This document shows, piece after piece, positions 26,437 to 34,705 of a DNA stretch of 64,000 nt. The DNA is from an uncultured Oscillospiraceae bacterium (GTDB taxonomy: Bacteria; Bacillota; Clostridia; Oscillospirales; Acutalibacteraceae): contig CAJJNV010000004.1 of assembly GCA_905193225.1 (NCBI GenBank), forward strand, positions 1-64,000, given 5' to 3'. The notes beneath the pieces were generated by a model that made no database searches, was not told the origin of the DNA, and worked only from the letters and a program-made list of their open reading frames with translations. A program made the translations under genes and the position numbers. Position 1 is the stretch's first letter; every line of letters begins with the position of its first letter.

Positions 26437-26676
26437 ATGGAAAAAGAAATAAAAATGCCCCGTCTTCGTCCCGAAATGAAGGACGGCGTGCTTTGCGCAT
26501 GGCTTAAAGAAGAAGGGGACACCGTTAAAAAAGGCGAGCCGATCTTTGAGATCGAAACCGATAAGGTGGTCAACCAGATCGAAGCCACCGAGGACGGAGT
26601 ACTTGAAAAACAGCTCTTTGAAGAGGGCGATACCGTCGATGTGGGCAAGGCCGTGGGTCTTTTTAAAACCGAATAA
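26437..26676 (+). CDS. free-standing lipoyl-domain carrier protein
   Basis: A 79-residue protein that is nothing but one lipoyl/biotinyl-attachment domain: two beta-hairpin halves around the modified lysine, Lys43 in EIETDKVVN, with the preceding GVLCAWLKEEGDTVKKG as in dehydrogenase E2 lipoyl domains. There is no E2 catalytic core, subunit-binding domain or carboxylase partner. The ATG at 26437 has aaagga 9 bp before it; upstream in-frame ATG codons lack one. Lying between lplA and lipA, it is most likely a lipoyl (not biotinyl) carrier, perhaps a scaffold on which LipA works or a shuttle for an enzyme encoded elsewhere. Confidence 0.85.
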   Translation: MEKEIKMPRLRPEMKDGVLCAWLKEEGDTVKKGEPIFEIETDKVVNQIEATEDGVLEKQLFEEGDTVDVGKAVGLFKTE

Positions 26677-26703
26677 GAAAACCGAGTAAGGACTGGAATA
26701 ATT

Positions 26704-27564
26704 ATGGAAAGAAAACCCGACTGGTTAAAGGTCAGATACAACGGCGACGCGGTTAACGAAGTGGCCGAAATAATGCGGGATATGGGGCTTAATACCGTCT
26801 GCAAAGAGGCTAACTGCCCCAATCTCGGAGAGTGCTATAAAAAGCATACCGCTACCTTTATGATACTCGGAAACATATGCACCCGTAACTGCAAATTCTG
26901 CAATGTGACCACCGGAAGACCCCTCCCGCCCGATGAAAACGAGCCGGAAAATGTGGCCAAGGCGGCAAAAAAGCTGGGGCTTCGCCATGTGGTGCTGACC
27001 TGCTCCACCCGCGACGATCTTGCCGACGGTGGAGCCGAGCATTTTGCAAAAACGGTCAGAGCCATAAGAAAGATTTGTCCCGGCGCAACGGTGGAAACCC
27101 TCATTTCCGATATGAAGATGAACACCGATGCTCTTGACATCATTGCCGACGTTCACCCCGATGTTATCAACCACAATGTCGAAACGGTGAAGGAACTGCA
27201 GAAGGCGGTCAGACCTCAGGCCGATTATGAGCGTTCGCTTAATGTGCTGAAATATTTCAAGCAAAAGGACAAAACTCTTGTTACCAAAACAGGCTTTATG
27301 GTGGGCCTCGGAGAAACCGACGAGCAGATAAACGCCCTTCTTGACGACATCCTTGCCACCGGCTGCGACATTCTGACCATCGGCCAGTATCTTCAGCCCA
27401 CAAAGGAGCATTATCCCTTGGCTCGTTACGCGACCCCCGAGGATTTTGCAAGATACAAGAAAATTGCCCTTGAAAAGGGATTCCGCCACGTGGCATCGGC
27501 ACCTCTTGCAAGAAGCTCATATCGGGCGTGGGAGGTTTTGGAGGGCGTAAATGATCTATATTGA
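26704..27564 (+). CDS. lipA: lipoyl synthase (radical SAM)
   Basis: LipA inserts two sulfurs into protein-bound octanoyl groups. The 286-residue enzyme has the auxiliary-cluster cysteines C33, C38 and C44, the radical SAM motif C59-x3-C63-x2-C66, and the conserved C-terminal serine ligand in RSSYRA (Ser271/272). The usual VVVTSVxRDDL segment reads VVLTCSTRDDL, an unusual TC replacement. It starts 27 bp after the lipoyl carrier and overlaps the next lplA by 14 bp, indicating tight coupling. Confidence 0.94.
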   Translation: MERKPDWLKVRYNGDAVNEVAEIMRDMGLNTVCKEANCPNLGECYKKHTATFMILGNICTRNCKFCNVTTGRPLPPDENEPENVAKAAKKLGLRHVVLTCSTRDDLADGGAEHFAKTVRAIRKICPGATVETLISDMKMNTDALDIIADVHPDVINHNVETVKELQKAVRPQADYERSLNVLKYFKQKDKTLVTKTGFMVGLGETDEQINALLDDILATGCDILTIGQYLQPTKEHYPLARYATPEDFARYKKIALEKGFRHVASAPLARSSYRAWEVLEGVNDLY

Positions 27565-28531
27565 GACAAACTCAACCGATGTTTTTGAAAATTTCGCAAT
27601 AGAATATTATTTTGCCAAGGAAAAGGCCCTTCCTGAAACGGTCTTTCTCTTTTGGCGCACCACTCCCACCCTTATGGTGGGAAAATATCAGAATGTGGCC
27701 GAGGAGATAAATCTTCCCTATGCCAAGGAACACGGTATAATCATATCCCGACGCTTTTCGGGAGGCGGAACCATATACACCGATATGGGAGGATGGCAAT
27801 TTTCATTTATAGAACACAAAAATGCAAGGGAAATTGAGTTTCACGAATACATCGCCCCGGTCATCGACGCCCTTAAAAGCCTCGGAGTCGAGGCCGCTTT
27901 TAACGGTCGCAACGACCTGACCATCGACGGGAAAAAGTTTTCGGGAAATGCCCAATACCGCCTTTGCGACAGCGTTGTTCATCACGGGTCGCTGCTTTTT
28001 TCCACAGATATCGAGCAGATGGTAGCCTCCACCACCGTGGACGATTATAAGATAATATCAAAAAGCATAAAATCGGTCAGGGATAGGGTGACCAACATTT
28101 CCGATCATCTTTGTAAAAGCGTTTCTCCCGAACAGTTCAAGAGTGTTATGGTCAAAAACATAATGCACTCAAGCGACAAAACCTATGTGCTGACCGAGGA
28201 GGATAAAAAGCGCATAAAAACAATAAGAGAGACCGAGCTTGCGGCGTGGGATTATATCTACGGAAAAAATCCCAAATTCAACATTGAGCGTACAGGCCGT
28301 TTTGCCGGCGGAAAGATACAGTTTAAGCTGGACATAAAAAAAGGACTTATCGAGTCGGCCGCCGTTTTCGGAGACTTCTTTTCCACCCTTTCGGAAAAGG
28401 AAATATGCGATACGCTGATCGGATGCAGATATGATAAGCAATCGGTGCTTGAGCGGCTTAAAGGCGGCGGCATAGAGGGAAAAATATACAACATATCGGT
28501 CGAAGAGATTGCCGCCCTCATTTCCGACTGA
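27551..28531 (+). CDS. lplA: lipoate-protein ligase A homologue, copy 2
   Basis: A 326-residue second LplA-family protein, clearly diverged from copy 1. It has SRRFSGGGTIYTDMGG at 66-81, where family members usually read HDLGN, so both the His and the final Asn are changed; NDLTIDGKKFSGNAQ with Lys129 intact; and HHGSLLF. A full C-terminal accessory domain is present. It overlaps lipA by 14 bp. Possible roles are a ligase for a different acceptor or acyl group (for example octanoate), or lipoate relay to the free lipoyl carrier. Specificity cannot be read from sequence. Confidence 0.87.
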   Translation: MIYIETNSTDVFENFAIEYYFAKEKALPETVFLFWRTTPTLMVGKYQNVAEEINLPYAKEHGIIISRRFSGGGTIYTDMGGWQFSFIEHKNAREIEFHEYIAPVIDALKSLGVEAAFNGRNDLTIDGKKFSGNAQYRLCDSVVHHGSLLFSTDIEQMVASTTVDDYKIISKSIKSVRDRVTNISDHLCKSVSPEQFKSVMVKNIMHSSDKTYVLTEEDKKRIKTIRETELAAWDYIYGKNPKFNIERTGRFAGGKIQFKLDIKKGLIESAAVFGDFFSTLSEKEICDTLIGCRYDKQSVLERLKGGGIEGKIYNISVEEIAALISD

Positions 28532-28579
28532 CTCCTGCGCTTAGGGCGCTTAAAATCCTTTTTTAATATGAAAAAATGC

Positions 28580-28621
28580 AAATTCCGATTGTCGAAAATG
28601 CTCCGACCGTCGGAATTTTTT
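28580..28621 (+). terminator. terminator of the lipoylation operon
   Basis: aaattccga (28580-28588) pairs with tcggaattt (28610-28618) and is followed by a T-run. Confidence 0.75.
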
Positions 28622-28774
28622 GCTGCCCGAGGCAATAACCGTTTTGCCGTACAGGTGTCTCCGACATCATTTTCAGTCAAAAGCCATACCGCACGGAGCT
28701 GCCGATACCGTGCTGCGTCTTATGTGAAAGACAATCCAAAAACAAAGAAAAACTAAAACAAGGAAAACAAAAAG

Positions 28775-28808
28775 AAACAACGGCCCTCTACCGAAAACCG
28801 TTGTTTTT
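28775..28808 (-). terminator. terminator of tRNA-Pro
   Basis: aaacaacgg / ccgttgttt stem just downstream of the tRNA on the minus strand, with a T-rich tail there. Confidence 0.8.
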
Positions 28809-28809
28809 C

Positions 28810-28886
28810 TGGTCGAGATGACAGGATTCGAACCTGCGGCCTCTGCGTCCCGAACGCAGCGCTCTACCAAACTGAGCCACATCTCG
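28810..28886 (-). tRNA. tRNA-Pro (anticodon CGG)
   Basis: A 77-nt minus-strand cloverleaf: acceptor CGAGATG/CATCTCG, D arm with GGTAGAGC, anticodon stem CTGCG/CGCAG with loop TTCGGGA (anticodon CGG), T arm GCAGG-TTCGAAT-CCTGT and encoded ACCA end. Confidence 0.96.
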
Positions 28887-28958
28887 CAATATTCAGTTTT
28901 GTTATGTTTTTTGTCGGGCGGGCGTACGGCTGCACCGTCGGCTTTTCCGACGAAAGAT

Positions 28959-28987
28959 ATTATATTCTTTAATATGGCTTTTGTCAA
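28959..28987 (-). promoter_or_regulatory. consensus promoter upstream of tRNA-Pro
   Basis: Minus strand TTGACA, 17-bp spacer, TATAAT. It lies about 72 bp before the tRNA, so the transcript has a leader that must be trimmed. Confidence 0.8.
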
Positions 28988-29019
28988 GTGAAATTTGGAT
29001 AAAAACAAATGTACCGGGT

Positions 29020-29298
29020 TTTAAGCAACGGACGGTCGAACCCCGCACGCCTTAAAAATGTTAAATTCCCCGTTTTTATCGTTTCGCCACTTGAAATACG
29101 CCGGTATATCGGCGTGACAAAACTTCAAAAACGAAAAATTTTCCTATTTTTAAGGTCGAAGAGTTTCTGCCGTTCATTTTTCTGCGCGGGAAAGCGTGAA
29201 ATCGGCCATCAGGCTGACGCCTATGGTTGATGATCGCGATGCCGCACGGGAAAAGGGACGAGCGAAACCGTACGGTGTTCGACCGTCTGTTGCTTAAA
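29020..29298. repeat. 279-bp element bounded by 22-bp inverted repeats
   Basis: Left arm 29020-29041 (tttaagcaacggacggtcgaac) read as tttaagcaacggacggtcga plus ac; its complement is at 29277-29298 with one mismatch. The 235 bp between hold no open frame of note, but include a small hairpin acgccg/cggcgt at 29098-29115. No target-site duplication is obvious and no transposase is near. It resembles a non-autonomous element (MITE-like) or a long-range stem of a structured RNA. This explains most of the gene-free 28887-29530 stretch. Confidence 0.55.
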
Positions 29299-29429
29299 CA
29301 AAAAACGTGAGAGGATATAATCGCCTACACACTTACATTAAAAAGGCTAAGGGATTAAGGCACGGGACTTTGAATGACGGCTATGGCAGCAAAAGTTTAT
29401 AAACCATCTGTTGATTTCATTTTATATCC

Positions 29430-29458
29430 TTGACTTATTTTGCTTATGATGTTATAAT
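29430..29458 (+). promoter_or_regulatory. promoter of the MATE transporter gene
   Basis: TTGACT, 17-bp spacer, TATAAT, about 70 bp before the start. Confidence 0.75.
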
Positions 29459-29530
29459 GACCCTCACTGTGTCCCGCCGAAAGATTTTTCGGCGGTGTTT
29501 GAATTTTTACTTTTGTGTGGAGAAATTGAT

Positions 29531-30862
29531 ATGAAAATTCAGCTTTCCGACCATTTTTCTTACAAAAAGCTTTTCACATTCGTTTATCCCACCGTTATTA
29601 TGATGGTGTTTACATCTGTATACGGTGTGGTGGACGGTTTTTTTGTTTCAAACTATGTAGGCAAAACTCCCTTTGCTGCCGTCAATCTTATAATGCCCTT
29701 TGTTATGGTTATCGGCGGAATGGGATTTATGGTTGGAACGGGAGGAACAGCCCTCGTTTCAAAAGCTATGGGCGAGGGAGAAGATCAAAAGGCCAAGAAA
29801 TACTTTTCCATGATGATATACTTTACCGCTATTATCGCCGTGATACTGTCAGTGGTGGGAATTGTCTTTATGCGGCCAGTGGCGCACTTTTTGGGCGCAA
29901 CCGATGAGATGCTTGATTACAGCGTGCTTTACGGGCGCATCGTCATCGGATTTACGGCGGCGTTTATGCTTCAGAGTGTTTTCCAAAGCTTTCTTGTGGC
30001 GGCCGAGCGGCCTAAAATGGGACTTGCCTGCACCATAGCTGCCGGAGTGACAAATATGGTTCTCGACGCTTTATTTATTGCCGTTTTCAAATGGGGAGTT
30101 GCGGGAGCGGCTATAGCAACAGGTATCAGTCAATGCGTAGGCGGCCTTATTCCTCTTGTTTATTTTATCCTGCCAAACAAAAGCAGACTGCACCTTGTTG
30201 TGACAGAATTAAAGGTAAGGCCCATATTAAAGGCCTGCGCAAACGGCTCCTCAGAGCTTATGAGCAATATTTCATCCTCGCTTGTGGGTATGATTTACAA
30301 CTTTCAGCTGCTTAAATTTGCCGGAGAAAACGGCGTTTCGGCATACGGCGTGCTTATGTATACCCAGTTTATTTTTGTGGCGATACTGCTGGGATATTCA
30401 ATCGGTACGGCGCCTGTTGTGGGCTTCCATTACGGTGCTTCTAACACCGATGAGTTAAAAAACCTGCTCAAAAAAAGCACGGTTATAATGGGCATAGGCG
30501 GTGTGGTTATGGCCGTCGCGGCGCTGGCTCTTTCTTCCACCCTTGCGGGAATTTTCGTCGGATATGACAAGGAGCTTTACGACCTTACCCTTCGGGCCTT
30601 TAAGATCTATTCGATACACTTTGTATTTGCGGGATTTAATATTTTTGCCTCGGGATTTTTCACCGCCTTAAACAACGGCGCAGTGTCGGCCGCTATATCC
30701 TTTCTTCGTACCCTGGTTTTCCAAAGCTCATCGGTGCTTATTCTTCCGGTGCTTTTCGGGGTTGACGGAATATGGTGGGCGGTGTGTGTGGCAGAGGTTG
30801 CGGCGCTGACCATTTCGATTATATTCCTCTTTACCAACCGAAAGAAATATAAATACTTCTGA
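29531..30862 (+). CDS. MATE family multidrug/sodium antiporter
   Basis: A 443-residue membrane protein with twelve predicted helices in two similar halves. Each half starts with a MATE-type pattern: FVYPTVIMMVFTSVYGVVDGFFVSNYVG-like helix 1 in the N half and ANGSSELMSNISSSLVGMIYNFQL in the C half, plus the conserved PFVMVIGGMGFMVGTGG stretch. It would export cationic drugs or metabolites using a Na+ or H+ gradient. The start at 29531 has ggag 8 bp upstream; the earlier in-frame ATG at 29495 lacks an SD. Single gene with its own promoter. Confidence 0.9.
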   Translation: MKIQLSDHFSYKKLFTFVYPTVIMMVFTSVYGVVDGFFVSNYVGKTPFAAVNLIMPFVMVIGGMGFMVGTGGTALVSKAMGEGEDQKAKKYFSMMIYFTAIIAVILSVVGIVFMRPVAHFLGATDEMLDYSVLYGRIVIGFTAAFMLQSVFQSFLVAAERPKMGLACTIAAGVTNMVLDALFIAVFKWGVAGAAIATGISQCVGGLIPLVYFILPNKSRLHLVVTELKVRPILKACANGSSELMSNISSSLVGMIYNFQLLKFAGENGVSAYGVLMYTQFIFVAILLGYSIGTAPVVGFHYGASNTDELKNLLKKSTVIMGIGGVVMAVAALALSSTLAGIFVGYDKELYDLTLRAFKIYSIHFVFAGFNIFASGFFTALNNGAVSAAISFLRTLVFQSSSVLILPVLFGVDGIWWAVCVAEVAALTISIIFLFTNRKKYKYF

Positions 30863-30947
30863 TGCCTTTGCAATGTGGGTGCTTTGCAGCGTACCACTGC
30901 TGTTATCACGGCGGCGCTGCAAGCATTGCAAAAATAAATAACGGCAA

Positions 30948-30983
30948 CAAAAAACCTCCGAAAAAGCAAATTCTTTCGGAGGT
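30948..30983 (-). terminator. terminator shared by the MATE and GtrA genes
   Basis: acctccgaaa (30954-30963) pairs with tttcggaggt (30974-30983). The minus strand has the better T-run (aaaaa at 30949-30953), so it mainly ends gtrA. Confidence 0.75.
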
Positions 30984-31051
30984 GTCTTTATATTTGATGC
31001 TATTTATATGTATGTGTGCGACTATTCGTGCTGCTTATATTGTTTTGCAAA

Positions 31052-31558
31052 TCAGTTTTCCTTGGGCTTTCTGCCATATATAAAAATCTTTCTTGCGGCA
31101 AAGTTCCAGATGAAGGCGATGAGCGTTCCGGCAACGCTTTTGATTATAAAGGGAACCCCGTCGGCCTGGGGAAGCACAAGCCCCATTGCCGCAACCACGC
31201 CGCTTTTGATAAACAGACCGACTATACCGATGACCGTAAAGGAGGCAAATTCGGCGGCACGGTTGATGTCGTTCCTCTTGAACACCCACAGTATGCTTAA
31301 AATGTAATTGACCACAAGGCCTATTATAAAACCGATGGCCACCGAAAGCACATCTCTTGTCAAGGTGAAAAGGCCGAAAACATTTATGTCGTTGTGAAAA
31401 ACATATGTAACGAACAGCCAGCCTGTAACAATGTCCACAAGGGTGGCCGATCCGCCTACGAAAATGAATCGGAAAAACTGGATAAAGCCGTCGTCGGTAG
31501 GCTCGACCATCAGCTCGCGGAATTTAAAGTGAAAAAGCAGATAAAAGAAATGTTTCAT
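31052..31558 (-). CDS. GtrA-like membrane protein
   Basis: A 168-residue protein with four predicted membrane helices. The first follows FIQFFRFIFVGGSATLVDIV, and the loop VVNYILSILWVFK is the most typical GtrA signature, as is the final FIWNFAARKIFIYG. GtrA proteins act in flipping or transport of lipid-linked sugars used in cell-surface polysaccharide decoration. No glycosyltransferase is adjacent; the neighbour on the same strand upstream is a HAD phosphatase. SD aaagga precedes the ATG. Confidence 0.85.
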   Translation of the reverse strand: MKHFFYLLFHFKFRELMVEPTDDGFIQFFRFIFVGGSATLVDIVTGWLFVTYVFHNDINVFGLFTLTRDVLSVAIGFIIGLVVNYILSILWVFKRNDINRAAEFASFTVIGIVGLFIKSGVVAAMGLVLPQADGVPFIIKSVAGTLIAFIWNFAARKIFIYGRKPKEN

Positions 31559-31653
31559 AAGCGTCCTTTCGCCCGGCCGAGAAAGCGTTTGTCAAAAGAT
31601 GAACGGCAGGGTTCTCCCGGGGGATTGGTTTTTATATTTGAAAAAAATATATA

Positions 31654-32445
31654 TCATTCCTCTAAAATGTCGCCCACCGAGCCGAGAATATATGTGGGAC
31701 GATAGGGGAATTCATCCACCGTCTGAGCCGAGGAAACGCCGGTCAGCACAAGCACGGTATCCACCGCCGACTGTATACCTGCAATTATGTCGGTGTCCAT
31801 ACGATCACCGATTATGGCAGCATCGGCCGAATGACATCCGAGGAGTTTAAGGCCGGTTCTCATCATAAGGGGATTGGGCTTACCTAAAAAATAGGCCGAG
31901 CGGCCGGTGGCAAGCTCAATAGGGGAAATCATTGCTCGGCAGGCGGGAATTATCGTACCGCCTTCGGCAGGACCGGTGACATCGGGATTGGTGCCGATAA
32001 GCTTTGCGCCGTTCATAACAAGACGTACTGCCTTTGAAATGTTTTGATAGCTGTAATTCTGCGTTTCGCCCACCACCACATAGTCGGGATTGACATCATT
32101 CATACTTATGCCGGCTTGGTAAAGGGCGTTGTGCAGTCCCGCCTCTCCGATGCAAAAGACCGAGGCGCCGGGATGCTGATTTTTGATAAATTCGGCCGTT
32201 GCAAGAGCACTGGTATAAAAATGGCTTTGGTCAACGTCAAGTCCCATTCGGCAAAGCTTTTGCCTAAGCTCCAAGGGTGAACGTTCGCTTGAATTGGTTA
32301 AAAATAGAAACTTTTTATTTTCTCTTTCGAGCCATTCGACAAATTTTTTGGCGGGCGGGAGCAGCTCGTTGCCATGGTATACCACTCCGTCCATATCGCA
32401 TATAAAGCCTTCCTTGGCTCTGATTTTTGAAATATCGTATACCAT
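31654..32445 (-). CDS. NagD-like HAD-IIA sugar phosphatase family protein
   Basis: A 263-residue HAD hydrolase. Motif I is FICDMDGVVYHG with two catalytic aspartates, motif II is FLTNSSERSP, the cap domain (C2 type) spans about 85-180, Lys is in LGKPNPLM, and motif IV is GDRMDTDIIAG. This is the NagD/AraL group, which dephosphorylates small phosphorylated sugars and metabolites with broad specificity. Start at 32445: aaggtg lies 6 bp before it, while the ATG six bases upstream touches the SD. Divergent from spoIVA. Confidence 0.87.
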   Translation of the reverse strand: MVYDISKIRAKEGFICDMDGVVYHGNELLPPAKKFVEWLERENKKFLFLTNSSERSPLELRQKLCRMGLDVDQSHFYTSALATAEFIKNQHPGASVFCIGEAGLHNALYQAGISMNDVNPDYVVVGETQNYSYQNISKAVRLVMNGAKLIGTNPDVTGPAEGGTIIPACRAMISPIELATGRSAYFLGKPNPLMMRTGLKLLGCHSADAAIIGDRMDTDIIAGIQSAVDTVLVLTGVSSAQTVDEFPYRPTYILGSVGDILEE

Positions 32446-32500
32446 ATTCATCACCTTTTTTATAATACTATACCGCGAAAAAATTTTCAAGATAAAAAGT

Positions 32501-32530
32501 GTAATATTTTCCGCCCAAAAGACATACCCT
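32501..32530 (+). promoter_or_regulatory. candidate sigma-E promoter of spoIVA
   Basis: gtaatat (32501-32507), 15-bp spacer and catacccT (32523-32530) resemble the mother-cell sigma-E pattern (ATA at -35, CATACANT at -10). It ends about 35 bp before spoIVA, which is a sigma-E gene in relatives. The link is by analogy. Confidence 0.55.
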
Positions 32531-32564
32531 TTACAAAGGTAAAAATGAAAAGAGGACGGAGCAT

Positions 32565-34043
32565 ATGACAAATACAAAGCTATACAAGGATATTGCTGCC
32601 CGCACGGGCGGAGACATTTACATCGGCATAGTGGGTCCGGTGAGGACGGGAAAATCAACCTTTATAAAAAAATTTATGGATACCCTTGTATTGCCGAATA
32701 TTTCCGAGGAATATGTAAGAGAGCGGGCGACCGATGAGCTTCCTCAATCGGCGGCGGGAAGAACCATAATGACCACCGAGCCTAAATTTATTCCCGAAAC
32801 GGCCGTAGATATGACCCTCGACGGGGTGTGCAATATGTCGGTAAGACTTGTGGATTGTGTGGGATATATCGTCCCCAGTGCCCTCGGATATATCGAGGAT
32901 GAAAAGCCGCGTATGGTTAAAACTCCTTGGTTTGACGAGGAAATTCCGTTTAATATGGCGGCCGAAATAGGTACGAAGAAGGTCATTACCGAGCATTCGA
33001 CCGTCGGTATCGTCATTACTACCGACGGAAGCATCGGTGAAATTGAACGAAGTGAATACGAGGAGGCCGAGGAACGGGTCATAAATGAGCTTAAGGAGAT
33101 AAATAAACCCTTTGTGGTACTTCTTAATTCCACCCATCCGAAAAGTGAGCAAACGGCCGAGCTTGCGAAAAATCTCAATGAGAGGTATTCTGTAAAGGTT
33201 ATTCCGGTCGACTGTCTCGGACTCGGCGAGGATGACATAAGGAAAATTATGACCGAAATGCTTTACGAATTCCCCATAAAGGACATAAATTTCTTCTGCC
33301 CGAAATGGATAAACTCTCTTTCTCCCGATCATTGGCTTAAGGAAAGCGTATATTCGACCGTAAACGATTTCAGCAAAAACATAACAAAAATCAGAGAGGC
33401 AAAAGCGGCAGCGGCTGTGCTGTCGGAAAACGAATATGTCACGAGTGCCGATCTATGCTCGGCCGATCTCGGAACGGGAAGTCTTTCGGTGGAGCTGAAC
33501 TTTGAAGCAAGCCTTTTCTACAAGGTGCTGACCGAGCAAAGCGGCTTTGAAATATCCGACGAGCAGGAGCTTATGAGCACCCTGTCGAAGCTTTCGGATA
33601 TACAGAAAAAATACAGCAGGGTCAAAAACGCCCTCGACGAGGTAGAAGCCACGGGTTACGGCATCGTTATGCCCGATGTGGAGGAAATGACCCTTGCCGA
33701 GCCGGAAATAATGAAGCAGGGCGGTCAGTACGGTGTAAGGCTCAAGGCCGCCGCTCCGTCCATTCATATGATGAAGGCCGAGATAAAGACCGAGCTTTCT
33801 CCCGTGGTGGGATCGGAAAAGCAGTCGGAGGATCTGGTCAAATATCTTTTGGCGGGATTTGAGGATGATCCCCTTAAAATATGGGATTCCAACATCTTCG
33901 GCAAATCACTCCACGACCTTGTAAACGAGGGACTTCACGCAAAGCTTTCAAAAATGCCGCCCGACGCGAGGGGAAAGGTCAGAGAAACCATTGAACGGGT
34001 CATAAACGAAGGCTGCAGCGGTCTTATATGCATTATACTTTGA
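32565..34043 (+). CDS. spoIVA: stage IV sporulation protein A, spore-coat ATPase
   Basis: SpoIVA polymerises on the forespore surface using ATP and forms the basement layer of the spore coat. The 492-residue protein has the Walker A GPVRTGKS at 24-31, the sensor-like TTEPKFIPETAVD, RLVDCVGYIVPSALGY, and the conserved C-terminal tail GCSGLICIIL that targets the forespore membrane with SpoVM. Full length for the family. Strong evidence that the organism forms endospores. It is followed by a terminator and preceded by a sigma-E-like promoter. Confidence 0.97.
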   Translation: MTNTKLYKDIAARTGGDIYIGIVGPVRTGKSTFIKKFMDTLVLPNISEEYVRERATDELPQSAAGRTIMTTEPKFIPETAVDMTLDGVCNMSVRLVDCVGYIVPSALGYIEDEKPRMVKTPWFDEEIPFNMAAEIGTKKVITEHSTVGIVITTDGSIGEIERSEYEEAEERVINELKEINKPFVVLLNSTHPKSEQTAELAKNLNERYSVKVIPVDCLGLGEDDIRKIMTEMLYEFPIKDINFFCPKWINSLSPDHWLKESVYSTVNDFSKNITKIREAKAAAAVLSENEYVTSADLCSADLGTGSLSVELNFEASLFYKVLTEQSGFEISDEQELMSTLSKLSDIQKKYSRVKNALDEVEATGYGIVMPDVEEMTLAEPEIMKQGGQYGVRLKAAAPSIHMMKAEIKTELSPVVGSEKQSEDLVKYLLAGFEDDPLKIWDSNIFGKSLHDLVNEGLHAKLSKMPPDARGKVRETIERVINEGCSGLICIIL

Positions 34044-34096
34044 TTTTTTAAAGGAAATATACTGAAATACAGCAAAACCTAATACACCGAAGCGGG

Positions 34097-34126
34097 GCAC
34101 GGCGGGATTTTTCGCCGTGCTTTTTT
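34097..34126 (+). terminator. terminator of spoIVA
   Basis: gcacggcg / cgccgtgc with an 8-nt loop and T6. Confidence 0.9.
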
Positions 34127-34173
34127 GACTTTGAATTTTTGATTTTACGGCAGGTATATTTTTGTTTTTTGTG

Positions 34174-34202
34174 TTTACATTTATGCAGAAATGTGATATA
34201 AT
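34174..34202 (+). promoter_or_regulatory. promoter of the asp23-nusB operon
   Basis: TTTACA, 17-bp spacer, TATAAT. The leader (about 115 nt) contains a ttttgcac/gtgcaaaa hairpin near 34223-34256. Confidence 0.75.
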
Positions 34203-34324
34203 ATAAAAACAAATAAAATGTGCTTTTTGCACCCGCACTTTTGTGAGTGCAAAAATTTGTGCGGCTTCTTTAAACCCGCATTTTCGTGATTCCAAATTAT
34301 TTACCCTGAAAAGGAGCGAATGTT

Positions 34325-34684
34325 ATGTCATTAAACGAAAGAAAAGGCTCAGGCGGCGTTGTCGTTTCCGACGATGTTATCGTTAAAATTGCCGAAGTGG
34401 CAGCAAAGGACGTGCCCGGCGTTAAGGGACTTGCTTCCCGTACCACCGATTTCCGTTCGATAGTCAAGGATCGCTCGGTAAAGCCGGTGCAGATCGAAAT
34501 GCTTTCGGGTGCAATGGAAATAACAATGTATATTACCTTGACCGACGGCGTGCGTATTCCCGATGTTTGCGATGCCGTTCAAAAGGGAGTTAAAAGCTCG
34601 GTCCAGAGTATGACCGGCTGCCCTGTGACCAAGGTCAACGTCATTGTGGACGACCTGGAGCCGGACGATAAAAACGACAAATAA
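34325..34684 (+). CDS. Asp23/Gls24 family envelope stress protein
   Basis: A 119-residue protein of the Asp23/Gls24 family (like Bacillus YqhY): GGVVVSDDVIVKIAEVAAKDVPGV opens the domain, and the core ends with VTKVNVIVDDLEP. Family members associate with the membrane or affect envelope stress and, for YqhY, lipid synthesis. Position before nusB is the conserved Bacillus/Clostridium arrangement. The ATG at 34325 has aaaggagcg upstream. Confidence 0.9.
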   Translation: MSLNERKGSGGVVVSDDVIVKIAEVAAKDVPGVKGLASRTTDFRSIVKDRSVKPVQIEMLSGAMEITMYITLTDGVRIPDVCDAVQKGVKSSVQSMTGCPVTKVNVIVDDLEPDDKNDK

Positions 34685-34705
34685 ATTTTTGGGGAATTTT
34701 TAGGT

